A stretch of 64,000 bases of DNA from Verrucomicrobiia bacterium (GCA_030431475.1 JAUIJD010000003.1:62001-126000); one strand, 5' to 3'. Numbered from the stretch's first letter, positions 34,813-43,676 are shown. The notes: a model not told the origin generated them from the letters alone. Made by a program: numbers and translations.

Positions 34813-35391
34813 ATGAGCACCCCGCTACTGAAACAACACTACCTGGAAAAGGTGGTCCCGGCTCTCAAGGAGAAGCTCGGCTACACCAATCCGCACCAGG
34901 TTCCGCAGATCGAGAAGGTCGTCATGACGACCTGTCTGGGCAACGAACCCGACCGCAAGGTCGCCGTGGACGACGCGGTGATCGAGATCGCCAAGATCAC
35001 CGGTCAGAAGCCCTCGATCACCTACTCGAAGAAGGCCGTCGCGAACTTCAAGCTGCGCGCCGGTGAACCCCTCGGTGCCCGCGTGACCCTGCGCGGCGAC
35101 CGCATGTGGGAGTTCCTCTACCGCTTCATCAACATCACCGCGCCGAACATCCGCGACTTCCGCGGCATCAGCCCGAGGGGCTTCGACGGACGCGGCAACT
35201 ACGCCGTCGGCATCCCCGACCAGTCGATCTTCCCGGAGATCGAGCTCGACAAGATCAAGCGGCAGATCGGTTTCGACCTGATCGTCGTGACCACGGCCAA
35301 GACCGATGACGAGGGCCGCGCCCTGCTCAAGGAGGTCGGCATGCCGTTCCGCGAAGTCTCCAAACCGACCGAAGAAGGCGCTGCTGCCTGA
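34813..35391 (+). CDS. rplE: Ribosomal protein L5
   Basis: 192 residues with NPHQVPQIEKVVMTTC near the start and the P-loop-like region FRGISPRGFDGRGNYAVG. Binds 5S rRNA and P-site tRNA. The C-terminal tail (SKPTEEGAAA) is a little longer than usual. ATG after CTGAAACC, no SD. rpsN, expected next, is absent. Confidence 0.96.
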   Translation: MSTPLLKQHYLEKVVPALKEKLGYTNPHQVPQIEKVVMTTCLGNEPDRKVAVDDAVIEIAKITGQKPSITYSKKAVANFKLRAGEPLGARVTLRGDRMWEFLYRFINITAPNIRDFRGISPRGFDGRGNYAVGIPDQSIFPEIELDKIKRQIGFDLIVVTTAKTDDEGRALLKEVGMPFREVSKPTEEGAAA

Positions 35392-35422
35392 GGCCCCGAG
35401 TTCAATTCAAGCTTACGAGAAA

Positions 35423-35821
35423 ATGGCAGTTCTTACCGATCCCATCTCCGACTTCCTGACCCGCTTCAAAAACTGCTGCCGGGCCGGCAACGAGGAGTTC
35501 ACCGCGCCGTATTCGCGCATCAAGGCCGACATCGCCAAGATCCTCCAGGACGAGGGCTACATCTGGGGCTACGAGGTCGTGACCACCGAGAAGTTTCCGG
35601 AAATCAAGGTCAAGGCCCGCTACGTCGACGGCCGTGCCGTGCTCACCGACCTGAAACGGGTCTCGAAGCCCGGGCGCCGCGTCTACGCCGGTGCCGACGA
35701 CATCCCCCGCGTCCTCAACGGACTCGGCATCGCGATCGTCTCGACCTCGAAGGGCGTGATGTCCGGTGCCAACGCCAAGCGCAAGCGCCTTGGCGGAGAA
35801 ATCCTCGCCAACGTTTGGTAA
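35423..35821 (+). CDS. rpsH: Ribosomal protein S8
   Basis: 132 residues, MAVLTDPISDFLTRFKN, ending in the family signature ISTSKGVM-type sequence (here IVSTSKGVMSGANAKRK) and GGEILANVW. In E. coli S8 represses the spc operon. It directly follows rplE by 31 bases; the ATG is preceded by ACGAGAAA, no clear SD. Confidence 0.97.
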   Translation: MAVLTDPISDFLTRFKNCCRAGNEEFTAPYSRIKADIAKILQDEGYIWGYEVVTTEKFPEIKVKARYVDGRAVLTDLKRVSKPGRRVYAGADDIPRVLNGLGIAIVSTSKGVMSGANAKRKRLGGEILANVW

Positions 35822-35849
35822 ACCCCGACCCGAGAAAGGAACAGAAACC

Positions 35850-36389
35850 ATGTCACGAGTTGGATCCAAACCAATCGCCTTGCCCGACAAGGTGAAGCTC
35901 AACGTCAGCAACGGCTCCGTCGCCATCGAGGGACCCAAGGGGAAGTTGGACTTCTCCCTTCCCCGCGGCGTCACCGTCGCCGAGGAGGACGGCCAGGTGG
36001 TCGTCTCCCGCGCGTCCGAACTCCGCGAGCACCGCGCCCTCCACGGCACCGTCCGCAGCATCGTCAGCAACATGATCACCGGGGTGACCGAAGGCTTCGT
36101 CAAGGAGCTTGAGATCCAGGGGGTCGGCATGCGCGCGGCGGTCAAGGGCAAGGACCTCGACCTGTCGCTCGGCAAGTCGCACCCGATCCTGCACCCGATC
36201 CCGTCGGACCTGACCGTCAGCGTCGCCGAAAACACCAAGATCAAGGTGGAAGGCATCGACAAGCAGAAGGTCGGCCAGTTCGCCGCCGAGGTGCGCAGCT
36301 ACTACCCGCCGGAGCCGTACAAGGGCAAGGGCGTCCGCTACGCCGGCGAGCGCGTCCGCCGCAAGGAAGGCAAGAGCGTCGCGAAATAA
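35850..36389 (+). CDS. rplF: Ribosomal protein L6
   Basis: 179 residues, [17 protein letters not shown], two related alpha/beta domains, and the C-terminal signature [23 protein letters not shown]. Located near the factor-binding site. AAGGA lies about nine bases before the ATG, one of three SD-like sites in this operon. Typical length. Confidence 0.97.
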   Translation: MSRVGSKPIALPDKVKLNVSNGSVAIEGPKGKLDFSLPRGVTVAEEDGQVVVSRASELREHRALHGTVRSIVSNMITGVTEGFVKELEIQGVGMRAAVKGKDLDLSLGKSHPILHPIPSDLTVSVAENTKIKVEGIDKQKVGQFAAEVRSYYPPEPYKGKGVRYAGERVRRKEGKSVAK

Positions 36390-36409
36390 CCCGCAACCAT
36401 CCACGAATC

Positions 36410-36766
36410 ATGAGCCAATTGAATCGCAAGGAAGTGCGCCGCCGGATCCACAAGCGGATCCGTCGCAAGGTCGCGGGCACCGCCGATCGCCCCCGTCTCG
36501 CGGTCCACTATTCCAATCAGCACATCTACGCCCAGGTGATCGACGACGAGTCCGGCAAGACGCTTGCCCAGGCCTCGACGCTCGACAAATCGATCGAGAA
36601 ATCGGCATCGAATGTTGCCTGTGCGTCCACTGTCGGTCAGCTTCTCGCCGAGCGCGCGAAGGCGGCCGATGTCGACGCCGTGGTCTTCGACCGGGGTGGT
36701 CATCTCTATCACGGCAAAATCAAAGCCCTGGCCGACGCCGCTCGCGAAGCCGGCCTCAAGTTCTAA
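36410..36766 (+). CDS. rplR: Ribosomal protein L18
   Basis: 118 residues, basic N-terminus [20 protein letters not shown] that binds 5S rRNA and a core with [19 protein letters not shown]. The C-terminus contains [23 protein letters not shown], the family ending. No SD; leader CCACGAATC. Confidence 0.96.
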   Translation: MSQLNRKEVRRRIHKRIRRKVAGTADRPRLAVHYSNQHIYAQVIDDESGKTLAQASTLDKSIEKSASNVACASTVGQLLAERAKAADVDAVVFDRGGHLYHGKIKALADAAREAGLKF

Positions 36767-36791
36767 TCCCGACACGCGCATTTCTATCGTC

Positions 36792-37424
36792 ATGGTGACC
36801 ACCAACGAAACACCCCCCGCCTCTTCTCCCAAGTCCGGCACGGACGCCAACTCCGGGGCGGACGCCGCCAAGTCGGGACCGCCTCCACGCGGGCGGGGCC
36901 GCGGCCGCGGACCCCGTCGCGAGGAACGCCAGCCGGCGATGGTCGACGGCAAGGAAGTGACCGAGAAGGTCGTCTTCATCAACCGTTGCGCCAAGGTCGT
37001 GAAGGGCGGCCGTCGCTTCAGCTTCTCGGCCCTCGTGGTCGTCGGAGACAAGGAAGGCAAGGTCGGACTCGGATTCGGCAAGGCCAACGAAGTGGCGGAC
37101 TCGATCCGCAAGGCCAGCGAGGCCGGGCGCAAGTCGCTCGTCCCGATGAATCTCGCCGACGGCACGATTCCCCACGAAAGCTACGCCGAGTATGGCGGCG
37201 GCAAGGTGCTCCTGAAGCCCGCCTCCCCCGGTACCGGGATCATCGCCGGCGGTGGCGTGCGTGCGGTCTGCGAGGCCGTGGGCATCCGCGACGTGCTGGC
37301 CAAGTCCCTCGGTTCGGCCAACCACGCAAACGTGGTCAAGGCCACCCTCAAGGCTCTTTCGCAGCTCCGCACCCGCGATCAAGTCTTCGCGGCGCGCGGC
37401 AAGGGCAAGAAGGAGTCGATCTAA
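36792..37424 (+). CDS. rpsE: Ribosomal protein S5 with N-terminal extension
   Basis: 210 residues, about 45 longer than E. coli S5. The first 50 or so are low-complexity: Ser/Pro/Ala/Gly, then an [14 protein letters not shown] stretch. The core has [34 protein letters not shown] and [15 protein letters not shown]5 affects decoding accuracy. ATG after CTATCGTC, no SD. rpmD (L30), expected next, is absent; rplO follows after heptamer repeats. Confidence 0.95.
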   Translation: MVTTNETPPASSPKSGTDANSGADAAKSGPPPRGRGRGRGPRREERQPAMVDGKEVTEKVVFINRCAKVVKGGRRFSFSALVVVGDKEGKVGLGFGKANEVADSIRKASEAGRKSLVPMNLADGTIPHESYAEYGGGKVLLKPASPGTGIIAGGGVRAVCEAVGIRDVLAKSLGSANHANVVKATLKALSQLRTRDQVFAARGKGKKESI

Positions 37425-37458
37425 TCGAACCTCGAACTTCGAATATCGAACGTCGAAT
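37424..37458 (+). repeat. Five tandem heptamers between rpsE and rplO
   Basis: ATCGAAC, CTCGAAC, TTCGAAT, ATCGAAC, GTCGAAT (consensus NTCGAAY), starting on the last base of the rpsE stop codon and ending one base before the rplO ATG. The whole spacer is made of this repeat, so it is also the rplO leader. No SD is possible within it. Confidence 0.75.
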
Positions 37459-37459
37459 C

Positions 37460-37915
37460 ATGAAATTGCACACTCTCAAGCCCAACAAGGGCTCCAAGCA
37501 TCGGGTCAAGCGCCTGGGTGCGGGTGAAAGCTCCGGCCGGGGCAAGACCTCCGGCAAGGGCCACAAGGGTCAGAAGGCCCGTTCCGGCGGCTCCGTCCGT
37601 CCGGGTTTCGAAGGCGGCCAGATGCCCCTTCACCGCCGCCTTCCGAAGAAGGGCTTCAACAACGCCGACTTCAAGACCAAGGTCTCGGTGGTGAACCTCG
37701 CCAAGCTCGAGCGATTCTTCGAGGATGGTGACACGGTCAACGAGGAGAGCCTCCGCGCCAAGGGACTCGTCAGTCGCAAGTGCGACATCGTCAAGGTCCT
37801 CGGCCAGGGTCAGCTGAGCAAGAAGCTGACCATCTCGGTCGACGCCGCGAGTGCCTCGGCCAAGGAGAAAATCGAGAAGGCGGGCGGCACGCTCGAGCTT
37901 CCCTCCGTCGGTTGA
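37460..37915 (+). CDS. rplO: Ribosomal protein L15
   Basis: 151 residues, with the Gly-rich N-terminus GRGKTSGKGHKGQKARSGG and the family stretch RRLPKKGFNNADFKTKV. A late 50S assembly protein. It follows rpsE with rpmD missing. The ATG directly follows heptamer repeats with no SD. Confidence 0.96.
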   Translation: MKLHTLKPNKGSKHRVKRLGAGESSGRGKTSGKGHKGQKARSGGSVRPGFEGGQMPLHRRLPKKGFNNADFKTKVSVVNLAKLERFFEDGDTVNEESLRAKGLVSRKCDIVKVLGQGQLSKKLTISVDAASASAKEKIEKAGGTLELPSVG

Positions 37916-37948
37916 TTGCGGCTCCGGCCGACATCATGATTCCGAATC

Positions 37949-37978
37949 GTTGAGGAAGCGCTTGCCCGCTTCCTCAAC
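37949..37978 (+). terminator. Perfect 12-bp hairpin between rplO and secY
   Basis: GTTGAGGAAGCG (37949-37960), loop CTTGCC, and CGCTTCCTCAAC (37967-37978). It is followed by GCGTTTAAAAG rather than a long T run, so it may be an attenuator or an RNA processing or stability element that lowers secY relative to the ribosomal genes, rather than a full terminator. Confidence 0.55.
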
Positions 37979-38020
37979 GCGTTTAAAAGAGCGCCCGTTT
38001 TTCCGACCGTTTCCACACCC

Positions 38021-39532
38021 ATGATCTCCGCATTCGCGAACACCTGGAAGGTTCCCGAGCTCCGCGACCGCATTCTCTTCACCCTCGCCATGATCGTGAT
38101 CGTGCGCCTCGGCGTGCACGTCACCCTGCCCGGCGTCGATGCCACGGTCATCGACGAGTGGATGCAGGACGCGAAAGAGAAGAGCGACGCGACCACCGCC
38201 GGCGGTCTGCAGGCCATCCTCGGAATCTTCTCCGGGGGAGCGCTGCAGCAGGCCGGTGTCTTTGCGCTCGGGATCATGCCCTACATCTCGGCATCGATCA
38301 TGATGCAGCTGATGTCGGCGGTCGTTCCGAAGCTCTCGCGGCTCCGTCGCGAGGACGGGGGTCAGCAGAAAATCACGCAGTACACGCGTTACCTGACGAT
38401 CGCCATCGCCCTGGTTCAGGGGTTCTTCGTGGCCAAGGCGCTCATGGCTCCCGAGAGCAACCCGCTGATGGGAGGCATCGGTGACACCATCAACCGTCTG
38501 GGCCGCGAGCTCGTGCCCGAGCCGACCGTGGCCTGGCAGGCGCTGACCGTCCTCACCATCGTTGCCGGCACCCTGCTGCTGATGTGGATCGGCGACCAGA
38601 TGACCGAGCGTGGCATCGGCAACGGCACCTCCATCATCATCACCGTCAACATCATCGCCGCGCTCCCGGGCGCGATGTTCCAGACCTGGCAGTATTTCGT
38701 GGCCCGTGAGGGGGCGACCACCTTCGAGGTGATGATGCTGGTCGTGATGATCGCCATGCTGCTGCTGGTGATTGCGGGGACCATCGCCATCACCCAGGCC
38801 CAGCGGCGGATTGCGATCCAGTACGCCAAGCGCGTCGTCGGCCGCAAGCAGTTCGGCGGTCAGACCCAGTATCTGCCCCTCAAGGTGAACTATGCCGGCG
38901 TGATGCCGATCATCTTCGCCACGGCCGTGCTGTCGCTGCCGACCATCATCCTGACCCAGATCTTTCCCGACGCCAGCTGGTCCCGCAGCCTGCAGGACGC
39001 GCTGCTCGGCGGCACCTGGTACTACGTGCTCGGCGCGATCTTCATCTTCTTCTTCTCCTACTTCTGGGTGGCGACCATGTTCCAGCCGTCGCAGATCTCC
39101 GAGGACCTGAAGCGCAACGGCGGCTACATCCCGGGCGTGCGCCCCGGCAAGCCGACCGCCGACTTCCTCGATTTCACCATGACGCGACTGACCTTCGCGG
39201 GTGCGATCTTCCTGACCCTCATCTTCGTCCTGCCGGTGGCGATCGGCAAGATCGTCGGCCTGCCTCCCGGATCGATGGTGCTGCAGTTCTTCGGCGGCAC
39301 CAGCCTGCTGATTCTCGTGGGGGTGATTCTCGACGTGATGCGCCAGGTGGAGACCCACCTCCTCCAGCGCCACTACGACGGCTTCCTCCGCAAGGGCAAG
39401 CTGAAGGGGCGCTACGACCGCCTCTCGCAATCGACCAGCGGCTCGACCGCCGGCACGGCGATTGTCTACCTGTGGGCCTTCATCGGCCTGCTGCTGGTGA
39501 TCGGTGCGGTGGCCTGGATCGCGAAGGGCTGA
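38021..39532 (+). CDS. secY: Protein translocase subunit SecY
   Basis: 503 residues with ten membrane helices, starting MISAFANTWKVPELRDRILF. Conserved plug and loop motifs GIMPYISASIMMQL and, near the C-terminus, RHYDGFLRKGKLKGRY, which contacts SecA and the ribosome. Somewhat longer than E. coli SecY (443), with extra sequence in the early periplasmic loops (VIDEWMQDAKEKSDATTAGG). It is separated from rplO by a hairpin. Overlaps nothing; adk begins 7 bases after its stop. Confidence 0.96.
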   Translation: MISAFANTWKVPELRDRILFTLAMIVIVRLGVHVTLPGVDATVIDEWMQDAKEKSDATTAGGLQAILGIFSGGALQQAGVFALGIMPYISASIMMQLMSAVVPKLSRLRREDGGQQKITQYTRYLTIAIALVQGFFVAKALMAPESNPLMGGIGDTINRLGRELVPEPTVAWQALTVLTIVAGTLLLMWIGDQMTERGIGNGTSIIITVNIIAALPGAMFQTWQYFVAREGATTFEVMMLVVMIAMLLLVIAGTIAITQAQRRIAIQYAKRVVGRKQFGGQTQYLPLKVNYAGVMPIIFATAVLSLPTIILTQIFPDASWSRSLQDALLGGTWYYVLGAIFIFFFSYFWVATMFQPSQISEDLKRNGGYIPGVRPGKPTADFLDFTMTRLTFAGAIFLTLIFVLPVAIGKIVGLPPGSMVLQFFGGTSLLILVGVILDVMRQVETHLLQRHYDGFLRKGKLKGRYDRLSQSTSGSTAGTAIVYLWAFIGLLLVIGAVAWIAKG

Positions 39533-39539
39533 CCCGGTC

Positions 39540-40202
39540 ATGGCGCTGCAGGTCGTCCTCCTCGGGCCTCCCGCTTCCGGGAAAGGGACCCAGGGTCGAC
39601 GACTCGCGGAGGCGCTGTCGGTGGACTACCTCGGGACCGGGGCCCTGCTGCGCGAGCTCCTGGAGAACGGAGGGGCTCAGGCCGACGAGATCCGTCCCAT
39701 CCTGGCCCGCGGTGGGTATCTCCCGGACGGGTTGATGTGCGGCATCATGGCCGAATGGCTCGCAGGCCACCGGCGGGGCTGGGTGCTCGACGGTTTTCCC
39801 CGGAGCGTCGATCAGGCGGGTTTCCTGGACTCGTGGCTCGGTGACCGGGGCGAGGCCCTGGACGCCGCGGTTCTGCTGGACGTGCCGAAGCCGGAGCTGG
39901 TGGCGCGCATCGACCAGCGTGTCGAATGTCCGTCGTGCCGATGGTCCGGGCGGGCGGACGACCGGCGTGACGGAGCCCGCTGTCCGGACTGTGGAGGACG
40001 GGCCGGGCGCCGCGCCGACGACCGCCTTGAGAATTTTCTTTCCCGATACGGGGAATACCAGCGACACACGGTCCCGACGATCGACGTGTACTCGGCGGCG
40101 GGAGTGCTGCTCCGCTGCGAGGCGAGCGATCGGATGGATCGGGTCGCCGAGCGGCTCGAGCGAGAAGTTCGAAACCTGACCAGTCATGGCCAAGCGACAT
40201 AA
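39540..40202 (+). CDS. adk: Adenylate kinase, zinc-type LID
   Basis: 220 residues catalysing ATP + AMP to 2 ADP. P-loop GPPASGKGTQ near residue 9. DGFPRSVDQA is the family signature. The LID carries Cys130, Cys133, Cys148 and Cys151 (CPSC and CPDC), the structural-zinc type found in Gram-positives and some others. The middle (ARGGYLPDGLM) and the R-rich active site (RADDRLENF) are normal. It ends 17 bases inside map, so the two are coupled. Confidence 0.92.
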   Translation: MALQVVLLGPPASGKGTQGRRLAEALSVDYLGTGALLRELLENGGAQADEIRPILARGGYLPDGLMCGIMAEWLAGHRRGWVLDGFPRSVDQAGFLDSWLGDRGEALDAAVLLDVPKPELVARIDQRVECPSCRWSGRADDRRDGARCPDCGGRAGRRADDRLENFLSRYGEYQRHTVPTIDVYSAAGVLLRCEASDRMDRVAERLEREVRNLTSHGQAT

Positions 40203-40980
40203 GATTCGGATCAAGAATGCCCGTGAAATCGACCACATGCGGGTGGCGGGGCGCACCGCGAGTGAGATCCTCCAGGAAGTGGTGGCGGCGGTGAAGCCCG
40301 GCGTGACCACCCGGGAGATCGACGAGCATGCGGCCGCGCTGATGAAGCGCGAGAACTGCAAGAGCGCGTTCCTCGGCTACCGAGGATTTCCCGGCTACAC
40401 CTGCATCTCGGTGAACGAGGAGGTGGTCCACGGAATCGGTGGCCCACGCGTGGTGCATCCGGGGGATATCCTCAAGATCGACGTCGGGATCGTGAAGAAC
40501 GGGTGGATCGGCGACAACGCGACGACCGTCGCGGTCGGAGAGATCCCGGACTCGACCAAACGCCTTCTGGCGGCGACCGAACAGTCGCTCTACGAGGCGA
40601 TCGACAAGGCGCGGGCTGGCCTTCGGCTGGCGGAGCTTTGCGGTGCCGTCGAGGAGTACGTCGAGCCGCTCGGGTTCTCGGTGGTCCGGGAGTTCGTCGG
40701 GCACGGGGTGGGCCGCGAGCTTCACGAGGAGCCCCAGGTCCCGAACTACCGGCCGGGCGGGAAAACCCCCATCCTCGAGCCCGGGATGATCCTCGCGATC
40801 GAGCCGATGGTCAACGAGGGGACCCCCCATGTGAGGATTCTCGACGACGGCTGGACCGTGATCACGGCGGATCGCAAGGCCTCGGCGCATTTCGAGCACA
40901 CGGTGCTCGTCACCGACGGGGATCCGGAGTTGCTCACCGACCGACCCCGGATCGCGACCCCGGAGTTGCTGGGAATCTGA
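40186..40980 (+). CDS. map: Methionine aminopeptidase
   Basis: 264 residues, type I. Metal ligands are the two Asp of KIDVGIVKNGWIGDNAT, His of GHGVGRELHEEP, Glu of AIEPMVNEG and Glu of HFEHTVLVT. Removes the initiator Met from new proteins, hence its place beside secY and ribosomal genes. The N-terminus overlaps adk by 17 bases. No infA, rpsM or rpoA follow: the cluster ends here. Confidence 0.95.
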   Translation: MAKRHKIRIKNAREIDHMRVAGRTASEILQEVVAAVKPGVTTREIDEHAAALMKRENCKSAFLGYRGFPGYTCISVNEEVVHGIGGPRVVHPGDILKIDVGIVKNGWIGDNATTVAVGEIPDSTKRLLAATEQSLYEAIDKARAGLRLAELCGAVEEYVEPLGFSVVREFVGHGVGRELHEEPQVPNYRPGGKTPILEPGMILAIEPMVNEGTPHVRILDDGWTVITADRKASAHFEHTVLVTDGDPELLTDRPRIATPELLGI

Positions 40981-41048
40981 CGCGGCGTCGTCGCCGCCTC
41001 ATGCAACTCGCGGAATCAATCCCGGCCCGAGAGAGCGCCCCGGCCGTT

Positions 41049-41084
41049 CCACCAACAACGTGGCTCGTTCGTGGGTGTTGGTGG
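41049..41084. terminator. Hairpin between convergent map and VCBS-repeat gene
   Basis: Nine-base arms CCACCAACA (41049-41057) and TGTTGGTGG (41076-41084) with an 18-base loop. It lies in the 106-base gap between map (plus) and the VCBS-repeat gene (minus) and could act on both strands. A smaller hairpin GCGGCG/CGCCGC sits at 40982-40997. No T run is seen. Confidence 0.35.
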
Positions 41085-41086
41085 CG

Positions 41087-43645
41087 TCACGGGGTGTAGT
41101 CCACCATCAGGCGGGCGAAGTTTCGCGAGAGCCCGGGGAGGGTCGGGAAGGTGATTGTCACCCGCTGGTAGTCGGGAGAGAAGTTGGTGGTGGAGAAACC
41201 GGGACTCGCCGGCGGGGAAAACACCACGAGGTTGGGGGACATCTGGGCCGTGTAGGTGAGGAAGGGCGCGTTCCGGCGGCGGATGGCGATGATCTCGAAT
41301 TGCCCGAGCGTCGGGTTGTATTCCAGGCGGGGAAGTCCGGACGTTCCGCCCGGAGGAAGGGGATTCGCATCCGCCAGATCGGGATTCAGGTTGTAGGCCA
41401 TCTCGAGGAAGTTGGGGATGTTGTCGCCATCCGGGTCGGAATGCGGCAGCTGGTCGTCGCCGAGGAGTCCGAAGGTGCCCGCCCAGAGCGAGACCGGGGA
41501 GACGTCGGCCGCCCAGAGCTGGTGGTCGCTTTTGGCGCTGGCGATGAAGGCGTCATCGCTGCCATCGCCGGTGAAATCGCCGATCACGACCGCGCTCGTC
41601 GCGACATTGCCATAGTCGGAAGGGCCGAAGGAAAAGCTGCCCGTGCCGTCGTTGACCATGATCCGGTCGGGAGCGGCGGAAATGCCGCCGTAGCCGATCC
41701 AGAGGTCCAGGTCGCCATCGCCGTCATAGTCGTAGGGCCGGGCGGTCGAGGCGAACGAAGGGCCGATGCCGACGCCGCTGTCGGTGAAGGTGCCGGAGCC
41801 GTCGTTCAGCCACAGGCGGTTGCCTCCGACCGCGTTCACGCAGAACACGTCGGTGTCGGTATCCCCGTCGAAGTCGGCGACCGCCAGGGCGAAGGGCGAG
41901 CCGGTGCCCAGCGACTGGCCCGAGTCGGTGAATCCGCCCGTGCCGTTGTTCAACCAGATCGTGTCGGCGATGCCGGCCCCGCCGACGAAGGCATCGAGGT
42001 CGCCGTCCGTATCGACGTCGATGAGGGCGAGGGTCCGCTGGCTTCCGATGCCGAGAGCGTCCGACCGGGTGAAGGTGCCGGAGCCGTTGTTGACGAACAC
42101 GCTGTTCTGCCCGTCGAAGCCGAAGCTCTCCATGTTGACCGTGACGATGTCGAGGTCCGTGTCGCCGTCGATGTCCCCGATCTTCAGGGTGCCGCCGCCC
42201 GCGGAGTCGAGGATCTGGGGCGACTCGGTGAAGCCACCGCCACCGTTGTTCAGCCAGATCCGGTCCCGCCCGTCGGAGTTGCCGCTGTAGGTGGAGCAGA
42301 AGACGGCCAGATCGGGGCCGTTCACCCCGTCGAGATCGCCGATCTCGATGGTCTCGATGTTGTTGCCCGGCGGATTGGGGAGGACGGTGCCGGGGTCGGA
42401 AAAGTCGCCGCTGCCGTCATTCACGAGGAAGGTGATCGAGCCCGCGATGTTGCCGAGGACGACGTCGAGGTCGCCGTCGTTGTTGAAATCAGCGGCCAAC
42501 GCGTCGTTCGCGGCGCTGCCGGCGAACGGCGCGGTCTCCACCAAGGTGGCCCCCGGACCCCTCAGCAGAGCGCGCGGCGGCGTGGTGTCGGTGGGGAGGA
42601 TGAAGTCGGTGTCGGTATCACCGTCGATGTCTCCCGCTCCGATCCGGAACGAACCGCCGGGGCCGGCCGCCGTGCCGGAGAGGCTGAAGAGCCCGGATCC
42701 GTCGTTGAGCCAGATCTGGTTGAGCTGGCCCCGGTTCCGGGACACCAGCGCGTCGATGTCGCCATCGCCGTCGAGATCGTCCAATGCGACGGCGGTGTGG
42801 TAGTCGCTGGAGAAGGAGGGTTGGGCGAGGTTGGTGAAGATTCCCGACCCGTCGTTGAGGTGGACCTGGTTGGCCTGACCGCCGATCGAGCCGTTCGCGA
42901 CGAAGGCGTCGAGATCCGAGTCGCCGTCGAGGTCCGCGAGACCGATGCCGAAGGTGGTGCCCGTGAGGGGAAGGCTCGTGCCGGGAGTGAACGTCCCGGA
43001 GCCGTCGTTGATCCAGACCGTGTTGACCCCGTTGTTGCCCATGATCAGGTCCGGATCGCTGTCGCCGTCGAGGTCGCCGACGGCGGCGCAGATCGTGAAG
43101 AAGTTCCCGAGGTTCTGTCCCGAGTCGGTGAAGGTGCCGGAGCCGTCGTTGATCCAGATCTCGTTCGGTTTGCTGCTGTCGTCGGACGGCAGGACGAGGT
43201 CGAGGTCGGAGTCGCTGTCCAGATCCACGAGGTGGACCTCGCCGCGGATGGCGGACTGTCCCACCGATTGGCCGGAGTCGGTGAAGGCGCCGAAGCCGTC
43301 GTTGAGGTAGACCGAGCAGGGGTCGAAATAGTCGGCGGTGACGAGGTCGAGATCACCGTCGCCATCGAGGTCGCCCCATGCGCCCTGGCCGCCGCTGGCG
43401 AACTCCGGTTGGACGGAGAGCAGGGAGAACATCCCCGATCCGTCGTTGAGGAGGAGGACGCCCGAGGCGCTGAAGTTGCTGAGGAAGAGATCCCGATCGC
43501 CGTCCCCGTCGAGATCGCCGAGGGCGGCCCCGCTCACCGACGACGCGGGGATGGGCAGGTTCCACACCAGCTCGAGCTGGGCGGCGGCGGGAAGAACGAG
43601 GAGGGGGACGAGCAGGCCGAGGTGGGAGGGGGCATTCACCTTCAT
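41087..43645 (-). CDS. Secreted VCBS/FG-GAP repeat protein
   Basis: 852 residues with a signal peptide (HLGLLVPLLVLPAAAQ). Most of it is 15 or more repeats of a unit built as DLDGDGDxD...NDGSGxFTDSGQ. Each resembles a calcium-binding blade of an FG-GAP/integrin-like beta-propeller. A TSP3-like motif DPDGDNIPNFLEMAYNLNP (near 740) and a C-terminal beta domain follow. Such repeats serve in surface adhesion or as scaffold; no enzymatic motif is seen. Its long repeats also produce long open frames on the other strand, which are artefacts. Start ATG 43645. Confidence 0.9.
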   Translation of the reverse strand: MKVNAPSHLGLLVPLLVLPAAAQLELVWNLPIPASSVSGAALGDLDGDGDRDLFLSNFSASGVLLLNDGSGMFSLLSVQPEFASGGQGAWGDLDGDGDLDLVTADYFDPCSVYLNDGFGAFTDSGQSVGQSAIRGEVHLVDLDSDSDLDLVLPSDDSSKPNEIWINDGSGTFTDSGQNLGNFFTICAAVGDLDGDSDPDLIMGNNGVNTVWINDGSGTFTPGTSLPLTGTTFGIGLADLDGDSDLDAFVANGSIGGQANQVHLNDGSGIFTNLAQPSFSSDYHTAVALDDLDGDGDIDALVSRNRGQLNQIWLNDGSGLFSLSGTAAGPGGSFRIGAGDIDGDTDTDFILPTDTTPPRALLRGPGATLVETAPFAGSAANDALAADFNNDGDLDVVLGNIAGSITFLVNDGSGDFSDPGTVLPNPPGNNIETIEIGDLDGVNGPDLAVFCSTYSGNSDGRDRIWLNNGGGGFTESPQILDSAGGGTLKIGDIDGDTDLDIVTVNMESFGFDGQNSVFVNNGSGTFTRSDALGIGSQRTLALIDVDTDGDLDAFVGGAGIADTIWLNNGTGGFTDSGQSLGTGSPFALAVADFDGDTDTDVFCVNAVGGNRLWLNDGSGTFTDSGVGIGPSFASTARPYDYDGDGDLDLWIGYGGISAAPDRIMVNDGTGSFSFGPSDYGNVATSAVVIGDFTGDGSDDAFIASAKSDHQLWAADVSPVSLWAGTFGLLGDDQLPHSDPDGDNIPNFLEMAYNLNPDLADANPLPPGGTSGLPRLEYNPTLGQFEIIAIRRRNAPFLTYTAQMSPNLVVFSPPASPGFSTTNFSPDYQRVTITFPTLPGLSRNFARLMVDYTP

Positions 43646-43676
43646 ATCGGCAACTAAGCACCCGTGTGATTTCCGT

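Noticed and set aside
35392-35422. A hidden rpsN between rplE and rpsH
   Set aside because: The gap is only 31 bases, too short for S14 in any frame.
41087-43645. The regular repeats as a possible CRISPR array
   Set aside because: They are protein-coding repeats in one frame with variable codons, not identical direct repeats with unique spacers.
41060-43657. An 865-codon open frame opposite the VCBS-repeat gene
   Set aside because: Its repeats simply mirror the DGDGD repeats of the real gene; no signal peptide or motif.
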